Source of the DNA: Saccharomycodes ludwigii
Lineage: Eukaryota; Ascomycota; Saccharomycetes; Saccharomycodales; Saccharomycodaceae
Reading direction: 5' to 3'
DNA length: 64,000 nucleotides
Assembly (NCBI RefSeq): GCF_020623625.1
Contig: NC_060200.1
Span: 496,001 to 560,000 of the forward strand
This document shows, piece by piece, positions 29,364-39,063 of the stretch (within the stretch, counting starts at the first letter, position 1; each line of letters begins with the position of its first letter). The position numbers and the translations under genes are program-made. Below the pieces are notes generated by a model, which did no database searches, was not told the origin of the DNA, and worked only from the letters and a program-made list of their open reading frames with translations.

Positions 29364-30962
29364 ATGGGACAAATATTATCTAATCCGGATATTCGCAAAG
29401 AAAAAGCATCAGCCAGTGACTCATTAACATCATACGGGGTGTGCTGCATGCAAGGATGGCGTATGAGTATGGAAGATGAACATATTTGTTGTTTAGAACT
29501 AAAGCCTAACATGACCACTACCACGGATTTTAAAGACCATGTTGCGTTTTATGCTGTTTTTGATGGCCATGGCGGCTCCTCTATTGCTGAATTTAGTGGG
29601 GATAATGTTGCCAAGATTTTAAGTAAAGAAGAGGCATTTTTAAAACAGGATTATGTGCAAAGTTTAATTGATTGTTTCTTACATACAGATGAAGAAATTT
29701 TAAAGGACCAAATTTTAAAAATGGATCATTCTGGTTGTACAGCAACCACTATTTTGATTAGCAAGTTGCAAAATAGAATTATATGTGCCAATAGTGGTGA
29801 TAGTAGAACTGTTTTAAGTAGTTCTGGATTGGCTAAAAACTTATCGTATGATCATAAACCAACCAATGCTGGAGAAAGAGCTCGTATCTATAATGCTGGA
29901 GGGTTTGTAGAAATGAGCAGAGTTAACGGTAACTTGGCATTAAGTCGTGCTATTGGTGATTTTGAATTCAAACAAAATGCTGATTTGCCACCGGAGGAAC
30001 AAATTGTTACTGTTTATCCTGATATTTTAGAACATTCCATAAATCCAGAACAAGATGAGTTTGTTATATTAGCTTGTGATGGTATATGGGACTGTCTAAG
30101 CAGCCAAGAATGTGTAGATTTGATTCATTATGGTATTGTTTATGATGATAGTTTGAAATCTTTGGAAGATATTTCTTCCAAGATTGTTGATGTTTGTTGT
30201 TCTCCAGATGCCGGTGGACAAGGTATTGGGTGTGATAATATGAGTATGATGATTGTAGCATTATTGAAAGACGGAGAGAGTGTGGATGCTTGGTTTACTA
30301 GAATTAAAGAAAAGCATTTTAATGGTACTTCTGATAGCGATGAACTAAAGCAGCGTATACTCCCAGATGGTACCAGTTTTGTGAACGCTAGAAAAAAGAT
30401 TTTTAGTTATTATGATTTTGAAGATGAAGATGACGAAGAAAATGATGAAAGTACCGTTTTTCAAATAACCAATCCAAAAAATGATGCTAGTGGTAATATT
30501 GGCGGTCTTTGCAGAGGTAGCAATGCTGGTCTATTTTCCAGTAATAGAAGAGCTATTTTAGAAGATGATGATGAGGAAGAAGACAAAAAAGCGGTTTCTA
30601 CTGTTAAGGGCTCCAAGTATGGATCAAAGGATGGTAAGACCAAAACAAAGGGAGAAGAAGATGAAGAGGAAGAAGAAGAAGAGGAAGATGACGAAGCAAA
30701 TGAACATAGTCCATTTACTCGCTCAAATGATGGCAAAATTGTTTTAAATTTGGATGATTTTTTGCAACAAAATGGTAGTTTGACCAGAGATGAAAATGGT
30801 ATGACTTATATTCAAGGGCATTTATTATCTGAAGTTCTGGAGTCATTAGTAGGCGGTACTGCTTCTGGTAAAGACAAAGTCGCTGAGAAACCTGGCCAAG
30901 AGACTGAAGAGGATAAGTCGAAAAGTAAAATTGAAGAAATTAAAGAAGATGGAGATAAATAA
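29364..30962 (+). CDS. PTC3: PP2C-type protein phosphatase Ptc2/Ptc3
   Basis: At 532 residues (S. cerevisiae Ptc2/Ptc3 464-468) it carries a full PP2C domain in residues 1-300: [62 protein letters not shown] and [10 protein letters not shown]. The metal-binding aspartates are all present. The C-terminal 230 residues are acidic with a Glu/Asp run near 435. The enzyme dephosphorylates Hog1, Rad53 and CDK (family knowledge). S. cerevisiae has two ohnologues, and a non-duplicated yeast has one, so the symbol could equally be PTC2. Gly2 might be myristoylated (inference). Confidence 0.95.
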   Translation: MGQILSNPDIRKEKASASDSLTSYGVCCMQGWRMSMEDEHICCLELKPNMTTTTDFKDHVAFYAVFDGHGGSSIAEFSGDNVAKILSKEEAFLKQDYVQSLIDCFLHTDEEILKDQILKMDHSGCTATTILISKLQNRIICANSGDSRTVLSSSGLAKNLSYDHKPTNAGERARIYNAGGFVEMSRVNGNLALSRAIGDFEFKQNADLPPEEQIVTVYPDILEHSINPEQDEFVILACDGIWDCLSSQECVDLIHYGIVYDDSLKSLEDISSKIVDVCCSPDAGGQGIGCDNMSMMIVALLKDGESVDAWFTRIKEKHFNGTSDSDELKQRILPDGTSFVNARKKIFSYYDFEDEDDEENDESTVFQITNPKNDASGNIGGLCRGSNAGLFSSNRRAILEDDDEEEDKKAVSTVKGSKYGSKDGKTKTKGEEDEEEEEEEEDDEANEHSPFTRSNDGKIVLNLDDFLQQNGSLTRDENGMTYIQGHLLSEVLESLVGGTASGKDKVAEKPGQETEEDKSKSKIEEIKEDGDK

Positions 30963-31106
30963 AGGGGAAATAAAAGCAAAAAAACCAGAACAAAATGAAT
31001 GAATGAATGAATTAATAATGAATAATAGCATGTCTTAACCTTTCATCTTTTTGTTTGGAAAAATATTTTTATTATTTTTTTATTATTTTTTTTATTTTAC
31101 TATTAC

Positions 31107-31137
<31 letters not shown>

Positions 31138-31651
31138 TTTTTTTTTCCCCTTTTATTCTAGATTTAAATTAAAAAATTGTTTTTGCGTGTGTTAACAAAA
31201 AAAGAAAAAAAAAAAAAAAAAAAAAAATGTCTTAATAGTCTTTTACGCGATTAGATTTATCGGTTATACTATTACTATTTTTTCTATCTTTTTAGTCCAC
31301 TATTTTGTTTTATCCGTTTGTTATTATTAATATCTGGCGATGTGTTATTACTTACATGTATACTATAAATTCATAGATATTTGTATATCTATAATGTATT
31401 CCTTTTTATTTTATTATTATTTTTATATATAGTTTTTTAATTGTATGATGGTATTTTGATATGACATATCCGTAGCTAGCTGACAAAATAAATAAATAAA
31501 TAAATAAAAAAAAAAAACGGTTTTCTTCTTTCTTTTTTTTTAACCCCCAATCCCCTTTTTTTTAAGAATAAAACAAGTTATGAAAGGGAATATCTGTCAG
31601 ATGAATTGATATTGCATTTGTCAACAATATAGCATAAAATATAACTAAATT
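30963..31651. other. Convergent intergenic region PTC2-3 / YBL055C
   Basis: ATT repeats (about 31106-31133), an A tract near 31198-31226 and a TAAA array at 31488-31509. No gene is seen. Confidence 0.5.
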
Positions 31652-33049
31652 TCAAACTCCATAGAAATCACAGGTATTTTGCCAAATTCTTTGCATAACT
31701 TGATTGAAGGGTAGTTTTTTAGCTTCAGAAACAACTTTGACAACTTGTCCCATTGTGCATGGTTCGTTTCTAGGTTTAGTCATAGTGGTTTTTCTTTCTT
31801 CATCACTAAGCTTATCTGGCTTATCAGGCTTAACAGACCTATACCAATTGTTTAAATCGGGATAACATTCATTTGGGAAGTCATTCATCATTGGCGATAA
31901 TAAATCCCAACTTGGGTGTGTTTTCCTAATTGCACACCAAGGAGCATCGGTCTCTAATAGTATTTTATCTAGTGGCAATATATTTTTTTCTTGCGTTTTG
32001 TTACCATTATCTGCAGGTGATAATAAGTCTAATATATCTTGATTCTTTAAGGAGCAACCATTCAGACCTATATATAGATTAGCAATATTAAGATCAAACA
32101 GTTTTTTCAAGTCCGTTGCAGAACCTGTAAACGAATGAACTACTAGCTTTTTAGCAGGATTAAATTTGTAATATAATTTACCAGATTTTTGATCAATTAT
32201 GGCGTTGCAATTATTGTCTTTGGTATATATAATTTGTTGGAAATCTAATTCATCGGAATAATCCACAAATCCATTGATAAACTTGTTCAATATTTTAACA
32301 AAATCGTCACAACAATTCCTCATATGTAAAAATAAGGGCAAGTCTTTATGTGGACTATTGCCTGAGGATAACAAGCAGGTGATTTTCAATTGTTGTTCAA
32401 AAACAAATTTTTGGATATCTTCATTGCAATAATGGAACCTATCATAATCCAAACCAATTTCACCGACCGATTTAAAATGTTTTTCGTCATTTATTAATTG
32501 TTCCGATATTAAGTTGTATAACTCTATAAATTTGGATTGTATAAACCTCTTTACTTGGATATTTGATAAATCTATAGAATCATTTTCAGTATCATTGCTA
32601 GGGTTGTCTATGGTACTATTAGAATACGGAATGACTAGTTCATTCCCACAACATGGGTGAACACCAATAGTGTAATACAAGGCTATTTTATCACCAATTG
32701 TATCTGTATTTAAAATAGATTTTATAATTTTAATATTTTCTTTACTTTCTTTAATGCTTGAACCTGTTGTTAGTAACTTATAGACATGCGTGTCATGGCA
32801 TCTTTTTAGGACGTTTAATAAATCAGGTTTATGCTTTTGCTTGCCGTTATATATACCTTGATACATTGGGTCAACCATGTTGAACCCTATGTCGAAGTAC
32901 TTTGGTGAATTGTTTGGTGGAGTAGAATCCATGGCTTTTTTTGTACTAATATTGCGTACAATAGTAAATTTTTTGTAGGTTATTATTCTCCAAGAGTGTA
33001 ATTTCAATGGTTGTTTTGATAAGATAATTTTGACATGCGATGGAATCAT
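31652..33049 (-). CDS. TatD-family 3'-5' DNA exonuclease (YBL055C orthologue)
   Basis: At 465 residues (S. cerevisiae YBL055C 418) it has the TatD metallo-hydrolase signatures in order: YFDIGFNMVDPMYQG, TIGVHPCC, SVGEIGLDYDR, LFLHMRNC, VVHSFTGSATDLK and LLETDAPWC. These supply the Glu, His and Asp metal ligands. TatD nucleases degrade DNA 3' to 5' and are linked to apoptotic DNA fragmentation in yeast. The first 39 residues are basic and Ser-rich (IITYKKFTIVRNISTKKA) and could be a mitochondrial presequence. Initiation at Met40 (MDSTPPNN) would give a form without it, so dual targeting is possible (inference). Confidence 0.92.
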   Translation of the reverse strand: MIPSHVKIILSKQPLKLHSWRIITYKKFTIVRNISTKKAMDSTPPNNSPKYFDIGFNMVDPMYQGIYNGKQKHKPDLLNVLKRCHDTHVYKLLTTGSSIKESKENIKIIKSILNTDTIGDKIALYYTIGVHPCCGNELVIPYSNSTIDNPSNDTENDSIDLSNIQVKRFIQSKFIELYNLISEQLINDEKHFKSVGEIGLDYDRFHYCNEDIQKFVFEQQLKITCLLSSGNSPHKDLPLFLHMRNCCDDFVKILNKFINGFVDYSDELDFQQIIYTKDNNCNAIIDQKSGKLYYKFNPAKKLVVHSFTGSATDLKKLFDLNIANLYIGLNGCSLKNQDILDLLSPADNGNKTQEKNILPLDKILLETDAPWCAIRKTHPSWDLLSPMMNDFPNECYPDLNNWYRSVKPDKPDKLSDEERKTTMTKPRNEPCTMGQVVKVVSEAKKLPFNQVMQRIWQNTCDFYGV

Positions 33050-34261
33050 GTAAAAAATTGAAAATTTGTTTTATTCTTTTTCTATGGTTGTTAGATTGTA
33101 GTATAATTATAATGACAAGATTTAATATATTATTAATTGTTATCTTAATGTTTCGGTTGGAATATAGTTTAACAACACGCGCATCGCTCGATGAAAATTC
33201 AGCCTGCTTGCTGCAAGAATAAAAAATGAATAAATAAATAAATAAATAAATAAAGAATCCCTTTAATTCCTAAATAATGCCTACGGAAGGTTTCTGCACA
33301 ATTTGAAAGGGTTGCAGGAGATGATGTTTACACCACCATCATTATTGGTATTATCTCTCTAGTAAATTAATACTTGAGTTATTCGATCAATTTTGTTGGG
33401 AAGTACACTCTTTTCTTAACGGTTCTCTTATACGCAATCCACACATCTGTTAACCTTTTTTCCGCTTAAAAAAGGTTAATAAATAAATAAACCTCGAAAA
33501 TATCAAATTGGATTCATTTGACTCGAAAATAAAATTAAAAAGAGGTGTCTTTTTGATTACTATGTTAATTTTCCGAAATGATTAATTTATTCTTTTCTTT
33601 ATCCCCATCTCCTCAAAGGTAAAAATACTACAAGATAATAGAAGAAAAATACAAATAATACAAATAAAATAATATAATAACTCATCATTATCTTATTTTC
33701 TTACCATCACCACCTTTTTATTTTATTTTATTTTATTTTATTTTTATTCCCTCTTTCTACTACTCCTCTTCCCAATCGAACAATAACACTTTTTTTTTTT
33801 TTTTTTTTTTTTTTTCTCTCTCTCTCTCTTCTCTTTTCCTTTTTATCAAAAAATAATCAAGGCACCTCTCAAATATCTTTTTTTTCTTTTTTTTCTTTTA
33901 TTCTTTTTCAAGAACATCTTCATCATTCTTCCTTTTCTTTCTATTCTTAGAAAAAAATAAAAAAATTTCAGATGATCAACACATAGAGCTTTTGTTTAAT
34001 CATCAAATCCATCACATTTACTAAAGCTTTCATTGTCAGGGTTTTTTTTTTCCATTTTCTTTTCTCTTCTCTTTTTCAATTATCAACTGCAACACTGCAA
34101 TAACACACACACACATATATATATAATACCTAAACATTAAAAAAAAAAAAAAAAAAAAAAAATAATCTAACCATTATATTTAAACATCATATTTCAATAC
34201 CACAACAAACGGCATCACCATAATCATCACAAAAAACAAAAAAAAAAACAGACTTCTAGAA
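33050..34261. other. Divergent promoter region YBL055C / TOD6
   Basis: This 1.2 kb region holds TAAA tetramers (33230-33254), a TTTTA array (33716-33747), a T25 tract followed by CT repeats (33791-33830) and an A tract (about 34139-34162). Much of the TOD6-proximal half is pyrimidine-rich and may be a long 5' leader. A 60-codon open frame overlapping 33040-33222 has no support. Confidence 0.5.
33716..33747. repeat. TTTTA pentanucleotide microsatellite
   Basis: Six TTTTA-type units in the probable TOD6 leader/promoter. Confidence 0.85.
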
Positions 34262-35926
34262 ATGACAGTTTATAAATCAAGTTTAACAGCAAGTTTAAAT
34301 CCAAAATCAATTATTGGTCGTAATAACAACACTGGTGGTACTAATAGTGCCACCGTCCCTTCCCCTCCTCTTTATCCTATTAATAACCCTCCTCAAATCC
34401 AATTGAACAACAATAACAACGATCCTTTTTCTGAATCTAAACATACCTCCAACAACAACTCTGATTTTAATACCACCGATTCCAACAGCAACACCAGAAT
34501 CCCATCGTCATGGGACCCTCAGGATGATATTTTATTGCGTCATTTGAAGGAAATTAAAAAACTGGGTTGGAAGGAAATTGCCCAATATTTTACCAATAGA
34601 ACACCAAATGCGTGTCAATTTAGATGGAGAAGATTGAAAAGCGGCAGCTTGAAACATAAATCGGTTGCTAGTACAATGGAATTGACCAGCAGTGATCTAG
34701 AAAATGTACAAGTGCCGGAAAAAAAAACCATTATTGCACCAACTGGTCTTTCAGCTGGCAATATCAACACAAGAAAGAATATTACTATCAGGTCTAGATC
34801 TAGTTCTTTATCTAAGCAATCTATTACAAATACAAACACGAATCACAATACTAACCAAGCAAAAACATCATCAATTGTTACCACGGCTTCAAAATTTTTA
34901 AAACCGAGATCATGTTCTTCAACTAATGTTCTTCAAAGACCCACTCTTTCCGATAATAACTATTCGTACCTAGATGGCTCCACTAATATCCAGGATGGGG
35001 AAAATATAGGATTTATACCAAAAGTCATAGTTAAAAGCAGAAGAGGCTCATGCGTTTCATTGAACACCAGCACTAATACGTGTTCTACTAGCAGTAATAT
35101 CGTGCTAAATGATAATAATACTAAAAATATTGCATTGTCTACTCCGAAATCTAGGAAAAATTCATTTTCTTCTAGATCGAGAACAAATTCTTTCCACATG
35201 TCAGAAAGAAGATTAAGTGTTTTATTAACGTCAAATAATGTAGCTGCCGGTACTAGTACTGCCACCAACAACAATAATGCTAATACTGGCACTAACAGCA
35301 GTCCTAATAGTAGAAGATCAAGCTTTGTCGTAACTGACAGTAATAGCACCCCATTGAAAAGCGGATTTTTCAGACTAAGGAGACAATCAAGTAATTTGAC
35401 TAATAACCGACCAATAATTTACAACAATAACAGTCACAGCAGTATCAATATTAATAACACGAATATTGCCACTAATACTGCAACTACACAACAATGGACC
35501 AAGGAAGAAGAAGCTTTATTGTTGAATAAAACTTTGAGCGTAGATGAATTGGATGTATTATTACCTCATAAATCAAATAAAGAAATTCATCAAAGGTTAT
35601 ACGAGTTACGCAAACCTTCTATACTTGGTAGCGCAAACGTTTATTCTTCTTCTAGTGCAATAGTTGACGATGATTCTAGCGGAAGTAGCTCTAAAAGTTC
35701 ATCTCCTCCAATATTTTCTGATTCAGAACACCAATCCACCTCGGATTCTACCACCACTACTGACACTACGGGGATCTCCGGTAATTCTCAAACCCTTGTG
35801 GTGCAACAACAACAACAACAACATCGTCCTGTATATGGTAATTTTAATGTTTCCAACTCAACTATGTATCAATCAAAACAAAATAGTTTACCAAGTTTAA
35901 ACTCTATTTTTAAGGAATTTCTTTAA
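34262..35926 (+). CDS. TOD6: SANT/Myb repressor Tod6/Dot6 (PAC-motif binding)
   Basis: In this 554-residue protein a single SANT/Myb domain spans residues about 81-127 (SSWDPQDDILLRHLKEIKKLG then WKEIAQYF and CQFRWRRL, with the spaced Trp residues of Myb helices). A second, weaker Myb-like stretch, QQWTKEEEALLLN, is near residue 412. The rest is Asn/Ser/Thr-rich with several RRxS-type basic sites (e.g. RRGSC, RRLSV, RRSSF, RRQSS) that suit PKA or Sch9 phosphorylation. Dot6 and Tod6 recruit Rpd3L to repress ribosome-biogenesis genes when TORC1/PKA is low. The S. cerevisiae pair are ohnologues; here there is one gene, next to the single PTC2/3. Confidence 0.9.
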   Translation: MTVYKSSLTASLNPKSIIGRNNNTGGTNSATVPSPPLYPINNPPQIQLNNNNNDPFSESKHTSNNNSDFNTTDSNSNTRIPSSWDPQDDILLRHLKEIKKLGWKEIAQYFTNRTPNACQFRWRRLKSGSLKHKSVASTMELTSSDLENVQVPEKKTIIAPTGLSAGNINTRKNITIRSRSSSLSKQSITNTNTNHNTNQAKTSSIVTTASKFLKPRSCSSTNVLQRPTLSDNNYSYLDGSTNIQDGENIGFIPKVIVKSRRGSCVSLNTSTNTCSTSSNIVLNDNNTKNIALSTPKSRKNSFSSRSRTNSFHMSERRLSVLLTSNNVAAGTSTATNNNNANTGTNSSPNSRRSSFVVTDSNSTPLKSGFFRLRRQSSNLTNNRPIIYNNNSHSSININNTNIATNTATTQQWTKEEEALLLNKTLSVDELDVLLPHKSNKEIHQRLYELRKPSILGSANVYSSSSAIVDDDSSGSSSKSSSPPIFSDSEHQSTSDSTTTTDTTGISGNSQTLVVQQQQQQHRPVYGNFNVSNSTMYQSKQNSLPSLNSIFKEFL

Positions 35927-36050
35927 TAATTTGTTTTATACTGATTTTTTTTTTTCTTCCTCGAAATTTAATGAATTCTTTAAATTGTATTATCATAATG
36001 TTTTATGGGATCTTTCTATTTGTATTTATTTACTTATAATGAATTGTGTG

Positions 36051-36081
<31 letters not shown>

Positions 36082-36121
36082 GGAATATTGTAGGTGCCAA
36101 AAAAAAAAAAAAAAAAAAAAG

Positions 36122-37775
36122 CTATTTTTTATTTTGATTACGTAAATGTTTACTTATTGGTTCTGTATCTTCAACATCACTATAATTATATGTTCGTTGA
36201 CGTAAATTGTACCTTTTAGTTTTAGTTCTTTTTTTACGTGTCATAATATCATGATAGCCTCCTCTTTTCATTCTAGCAGAATAGTAACGATCTTCATCAT
36301 CCTCAGATTCTTCATAGCTATCCAACGTTGAACAATAATCATCGTCATCGTTACTATCCATTTTTGTATCTTTTTCGTTTTCCTCATCAAACTCACCATC
36401 CTCTGAGGCAGAATTATTATTTAATACAGATAAATTTGCGACAGGATCGGCCTCATCATTATTTTTTTTAAGTGTTTGTTTTTTTGTTGTTTGTTTAATA
36501 TCAATGCCATTATCACTAGGTATCAACAACGCCATATCGCAATCTTGAAAATACTCCACTTTACAGGGCTCCCATCTCGTTAAATCAAAGCAACTATTAA
36601 CCTCCAGATTATTAGCACTGGTACATTCAATAATCCCTGACAATGTCTGATTGATTTTTTGTAAATAGTTAGATCGATCGCTCATAACTCCCATCAAATA
36701 CTCATTATTATACCTGTTAATATTACCCGCTGCTGTCATATCTGGCACGGAAACCTGTGTATTTATACCACCAGATGGTCCAAATAATGGTGGTTTCCAC
36801 ACTAACCTATCCATTTTAAATTTGTACTTGGTAGATTCCAACCATTGTAAATATTTTCTATCATTAAGTAAAACCTCAAGTTTTCCCACATCACATATTA
36901 TACAGTATTTTCCAGACTTATTGCTATCCACAGAACTACCACTGTTTTTGTTTTGCGAGCATCTAGTATCTCTTTCTTTGTATAAAACTCCCAATTGTTC
37001 CAAACCAAAAATTACATCAGTCGTGGTCATTCCACTTAAAGTAGCTAGTGACTTTAAAGTTAAAACCAAATAATTACTTGTTGTTTTGAACGAAATATTT
37101 CTACTTAATAACAAAAGCTGCTGCATAATAAACAACATTTGGAACCTCCAAAATTTTCTATATGATAAAAGTCCCAGGTCGCTTAAAGGTTTTTCAGGAG
37201 TCCCCAATTTATTGTAATCTATGGTGTTCAAGATATATGAAAAATTAATCATAAATTGTCCCCAATTATGATTTTGATATATCGGATTGGTCAAAATACA
37301 CGAAAGATTGTTATCGCTTATTTTTTCTTTACTAAAATAACCAATAAAGTTCCATCGACCTTCCAATTCTCTGTGAAACACTAAGTAGAACAAAAATGGT
37401 TCAACATCATAATATAAAGTTTTAGAATTTAAGAAAAGTTTTGAAAATAAACACAAGTTCCTCGAAACATTTAGGTCATCTAATCCATCTAATTCATAGA
37501 TCCGGATTTGGCTTTGGTCCTGGGAATCGTTGTATATTAGTTTACCACTGGGAGTTGAGCATTTACACTCATGCCTATAATATTTGAATTTATCCAAGGT
37601 GTAATGAAAACAATAATCACATATATATAATATAGGCTTTTCTCCTTCAGGCCCGTTCTCAGGATAATTATAGGATTTCAACGGATATGGTGATTTATAC
37701 CAACTTTCAATCAATTTGTTTTGGAAACATATTTGTATATTTTGATTTTTGTTGATAGATGGTTGTCGTATTTTT

Positions 37776-37811
<36 letters not shown>

Positions 37812-38293
37812 GTAGTATTATTAGTATTAGTATTACGAAGTTGATCTATGAAATTCAAATGTTTGTTTTGAGAAATACGTTTGATTTCCTTATATACTAA
37901 ATAATCTTTTTCATTTGGCTTAATTTCATTAAATGTATACTGTGGTACGAAAGTGTGGTAGTTGGAAGATCTTAGTCTTTCATTCCTAAATGACGTAATT
38001 GTATCAGTAATAATGGAATCACAAGTAGCATCTTTTTCTCTTTCACTTTCTTCCCCCTTGTTATTGTTTATGCTTCCCAAAATATTCTTCTTATCATAAT
38101 AATCATTAGCTGAATTATAATTTACTGTTTCCTGTGCATTTTTGTTCTTCTTTGTTCTTCCATGTCTGATTTCATTAAGCTGTCTTATTTCGTGTTCTTT
38201 TAATTTTAAATAATTAGCGTTGTTATATATTTTGAAAGGGTCATATTTGATTAGAATCAAATTTGGCGGTTTAATTATCTCAACCAGATCCAT
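36122..38293 (-). CDS. SAS3: MYST histone acetyltransferase Sas3-like (altered acetyl-CoA loop)
   Basis: At 723 residues (S. cerevisiae Sas3 831) the MYST domain spans about 205-460. The C2HC zinc finger is intact (CDYCFHYTLDKFKYYRHEC), as are YYDVEPFLFY, the catalytic-region Cys332 (LSCILT) and the general-base region Glu367 in GTPEKPLSDLGLLSYR. However, the acetyl-CoA pyrophosphate loop, normally YQRKGYGQF, reads YQNHNWGQF (residues 339-347), losing the basic residues and first glycine. The N-terminus is Asn-rich and the C-terminus has the acidic tail typical of Sas3. Sas3 is the catalytic subunit of NuA3, which acetylates histone H3 K14/K23. PTC, YBL055C, TOD6 and PIN4 as neighbours support SAS3 over ESA1 or SAS2. 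Confidence 0.9.
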
Positions 38294-38607
38294 ATAATAT
38301 TTGGTATAATATGTGATTAAAAAAAAAAAGGATTTTATTTCCTTTTCTTAGTTTAACTGTAGACGGTTATGGTACCCTGGTTTTGAATAATGCTTCCCTG
38401 ATAAGGAATAGAAATGAGCATGAAAAAAAAAAAAAAAAAACAAAATGACATTAAGAAATGAAACATTTTTGTTATAAATTTATACCGATCATTTTATGGA
38501 GTTAATTAATAATACATATAGAAATTACATCACAGTGCAAAAAGTACACATTTAATTGAAAATAGCATAAATAATACCAATCATAATTTAAAAATGGCAA
38601 CAGTTTT
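38294..38607. other. SAS3 promoter region up to the tRNA gene
   Basis: About 310 bp of AT-rich DNA with an A tract near 38424-38441. No motif is recognised. Confidence 0.4.
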
Positions 38608-38681
38608 GGTTTTGTGGTCTAGTCGGTTATGGCATCTGCTTAACACGCAGAACGTCCCCAGTTCGATCCTGGGCAAAATCA
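38608..38681 (+). tRNA. tRNA-Val (anticodon AAC), no intron
   Basis: The 74-nt gene folds as a cloverleaf. The acceptor stem GGTTTTG pairs with CAAAATC (one G-U), followed by discriminator A38681. The D arm includes GTGGTCTAGTCGG, the anticodon stem TCTGC/GCAGA encloses loop TTAACAC with AAC at 38642-38644, and the T arm is CCCAGTTCGATCCTGGG. It is nearly identical to S. cerevisiae tV(AAC). A T14 run at 38683-38696 is the Pol III terminator. It lies between SAS3 and PIN4. Confidence 0.97.
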
Positions 38682-38682
38682 A

Positions 38683-38696
38683 TTTTTTTTTTTTTT
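38683..38696 (+). terminator. Pol III terminator of tRNA-Val
   Basis: A run of 14 T begins 2 nt after the mature tRNA 3' end. Confidence 0.85.
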
Positions 38697-39063
38697 GACT
38701 GCCATTAGTCAAATGGTTAATTGCTTAACTAATCAACAAAACCTTAACAGTATTAATTAAAGACAAGTCTAAAGAAAATTTACTCAATTGCTAAATTCAC
38801 TATTATTATTAATTTTTCATGTCGGTGATGAATTATTGTTTGCAATGAATGAAAATATGCATAATGCAAAAAAGAAAGACAAAATAAAAAATTTTATATT
38901 TTTTATTAAAAACAACAATAGTGAGAATTAGAACTATATATACACAACAACAATATAAAGTCAATACAAGAAAAAAAAGAAAAAAAAGAAAAAAGAAAAA
39001 AGAAAAAAAAAAAAAAGAAAAGAAAAGGTAAGAAAAATAATACATATATGTATATACCAAGTA
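38697..39063. other. PIN4 3' flank
   Basis: AT-rich with an A/AAAAG purine tract at 38968-39028. An imperfect inverted pair GACT...AGTC follows the tRNA terminator. No gene is seen. Confidence 0.4.

Noticed and set aside
33040-33222. 60-codon plus-strand hydrophobic open frame over the YBL055C start
   Set aside because: Overlaps the start of a conserved gene antisense and has no recognisable family.
33530-33600. Possible centromere (TTTCCGAAA-like near 33571) and other CCGAA cores
   Set aside because: No CDEI box at the right distance and no full CDEIII; single short matches are expected in AT-rich DNA.
38682-38760. LTR or retrotransposon remnant beside the tRNA gene
   Set aside because: No TG...CA ends, direct repeats or coding remnant were seen next to the tRNA, a common insertion site, so none is called.
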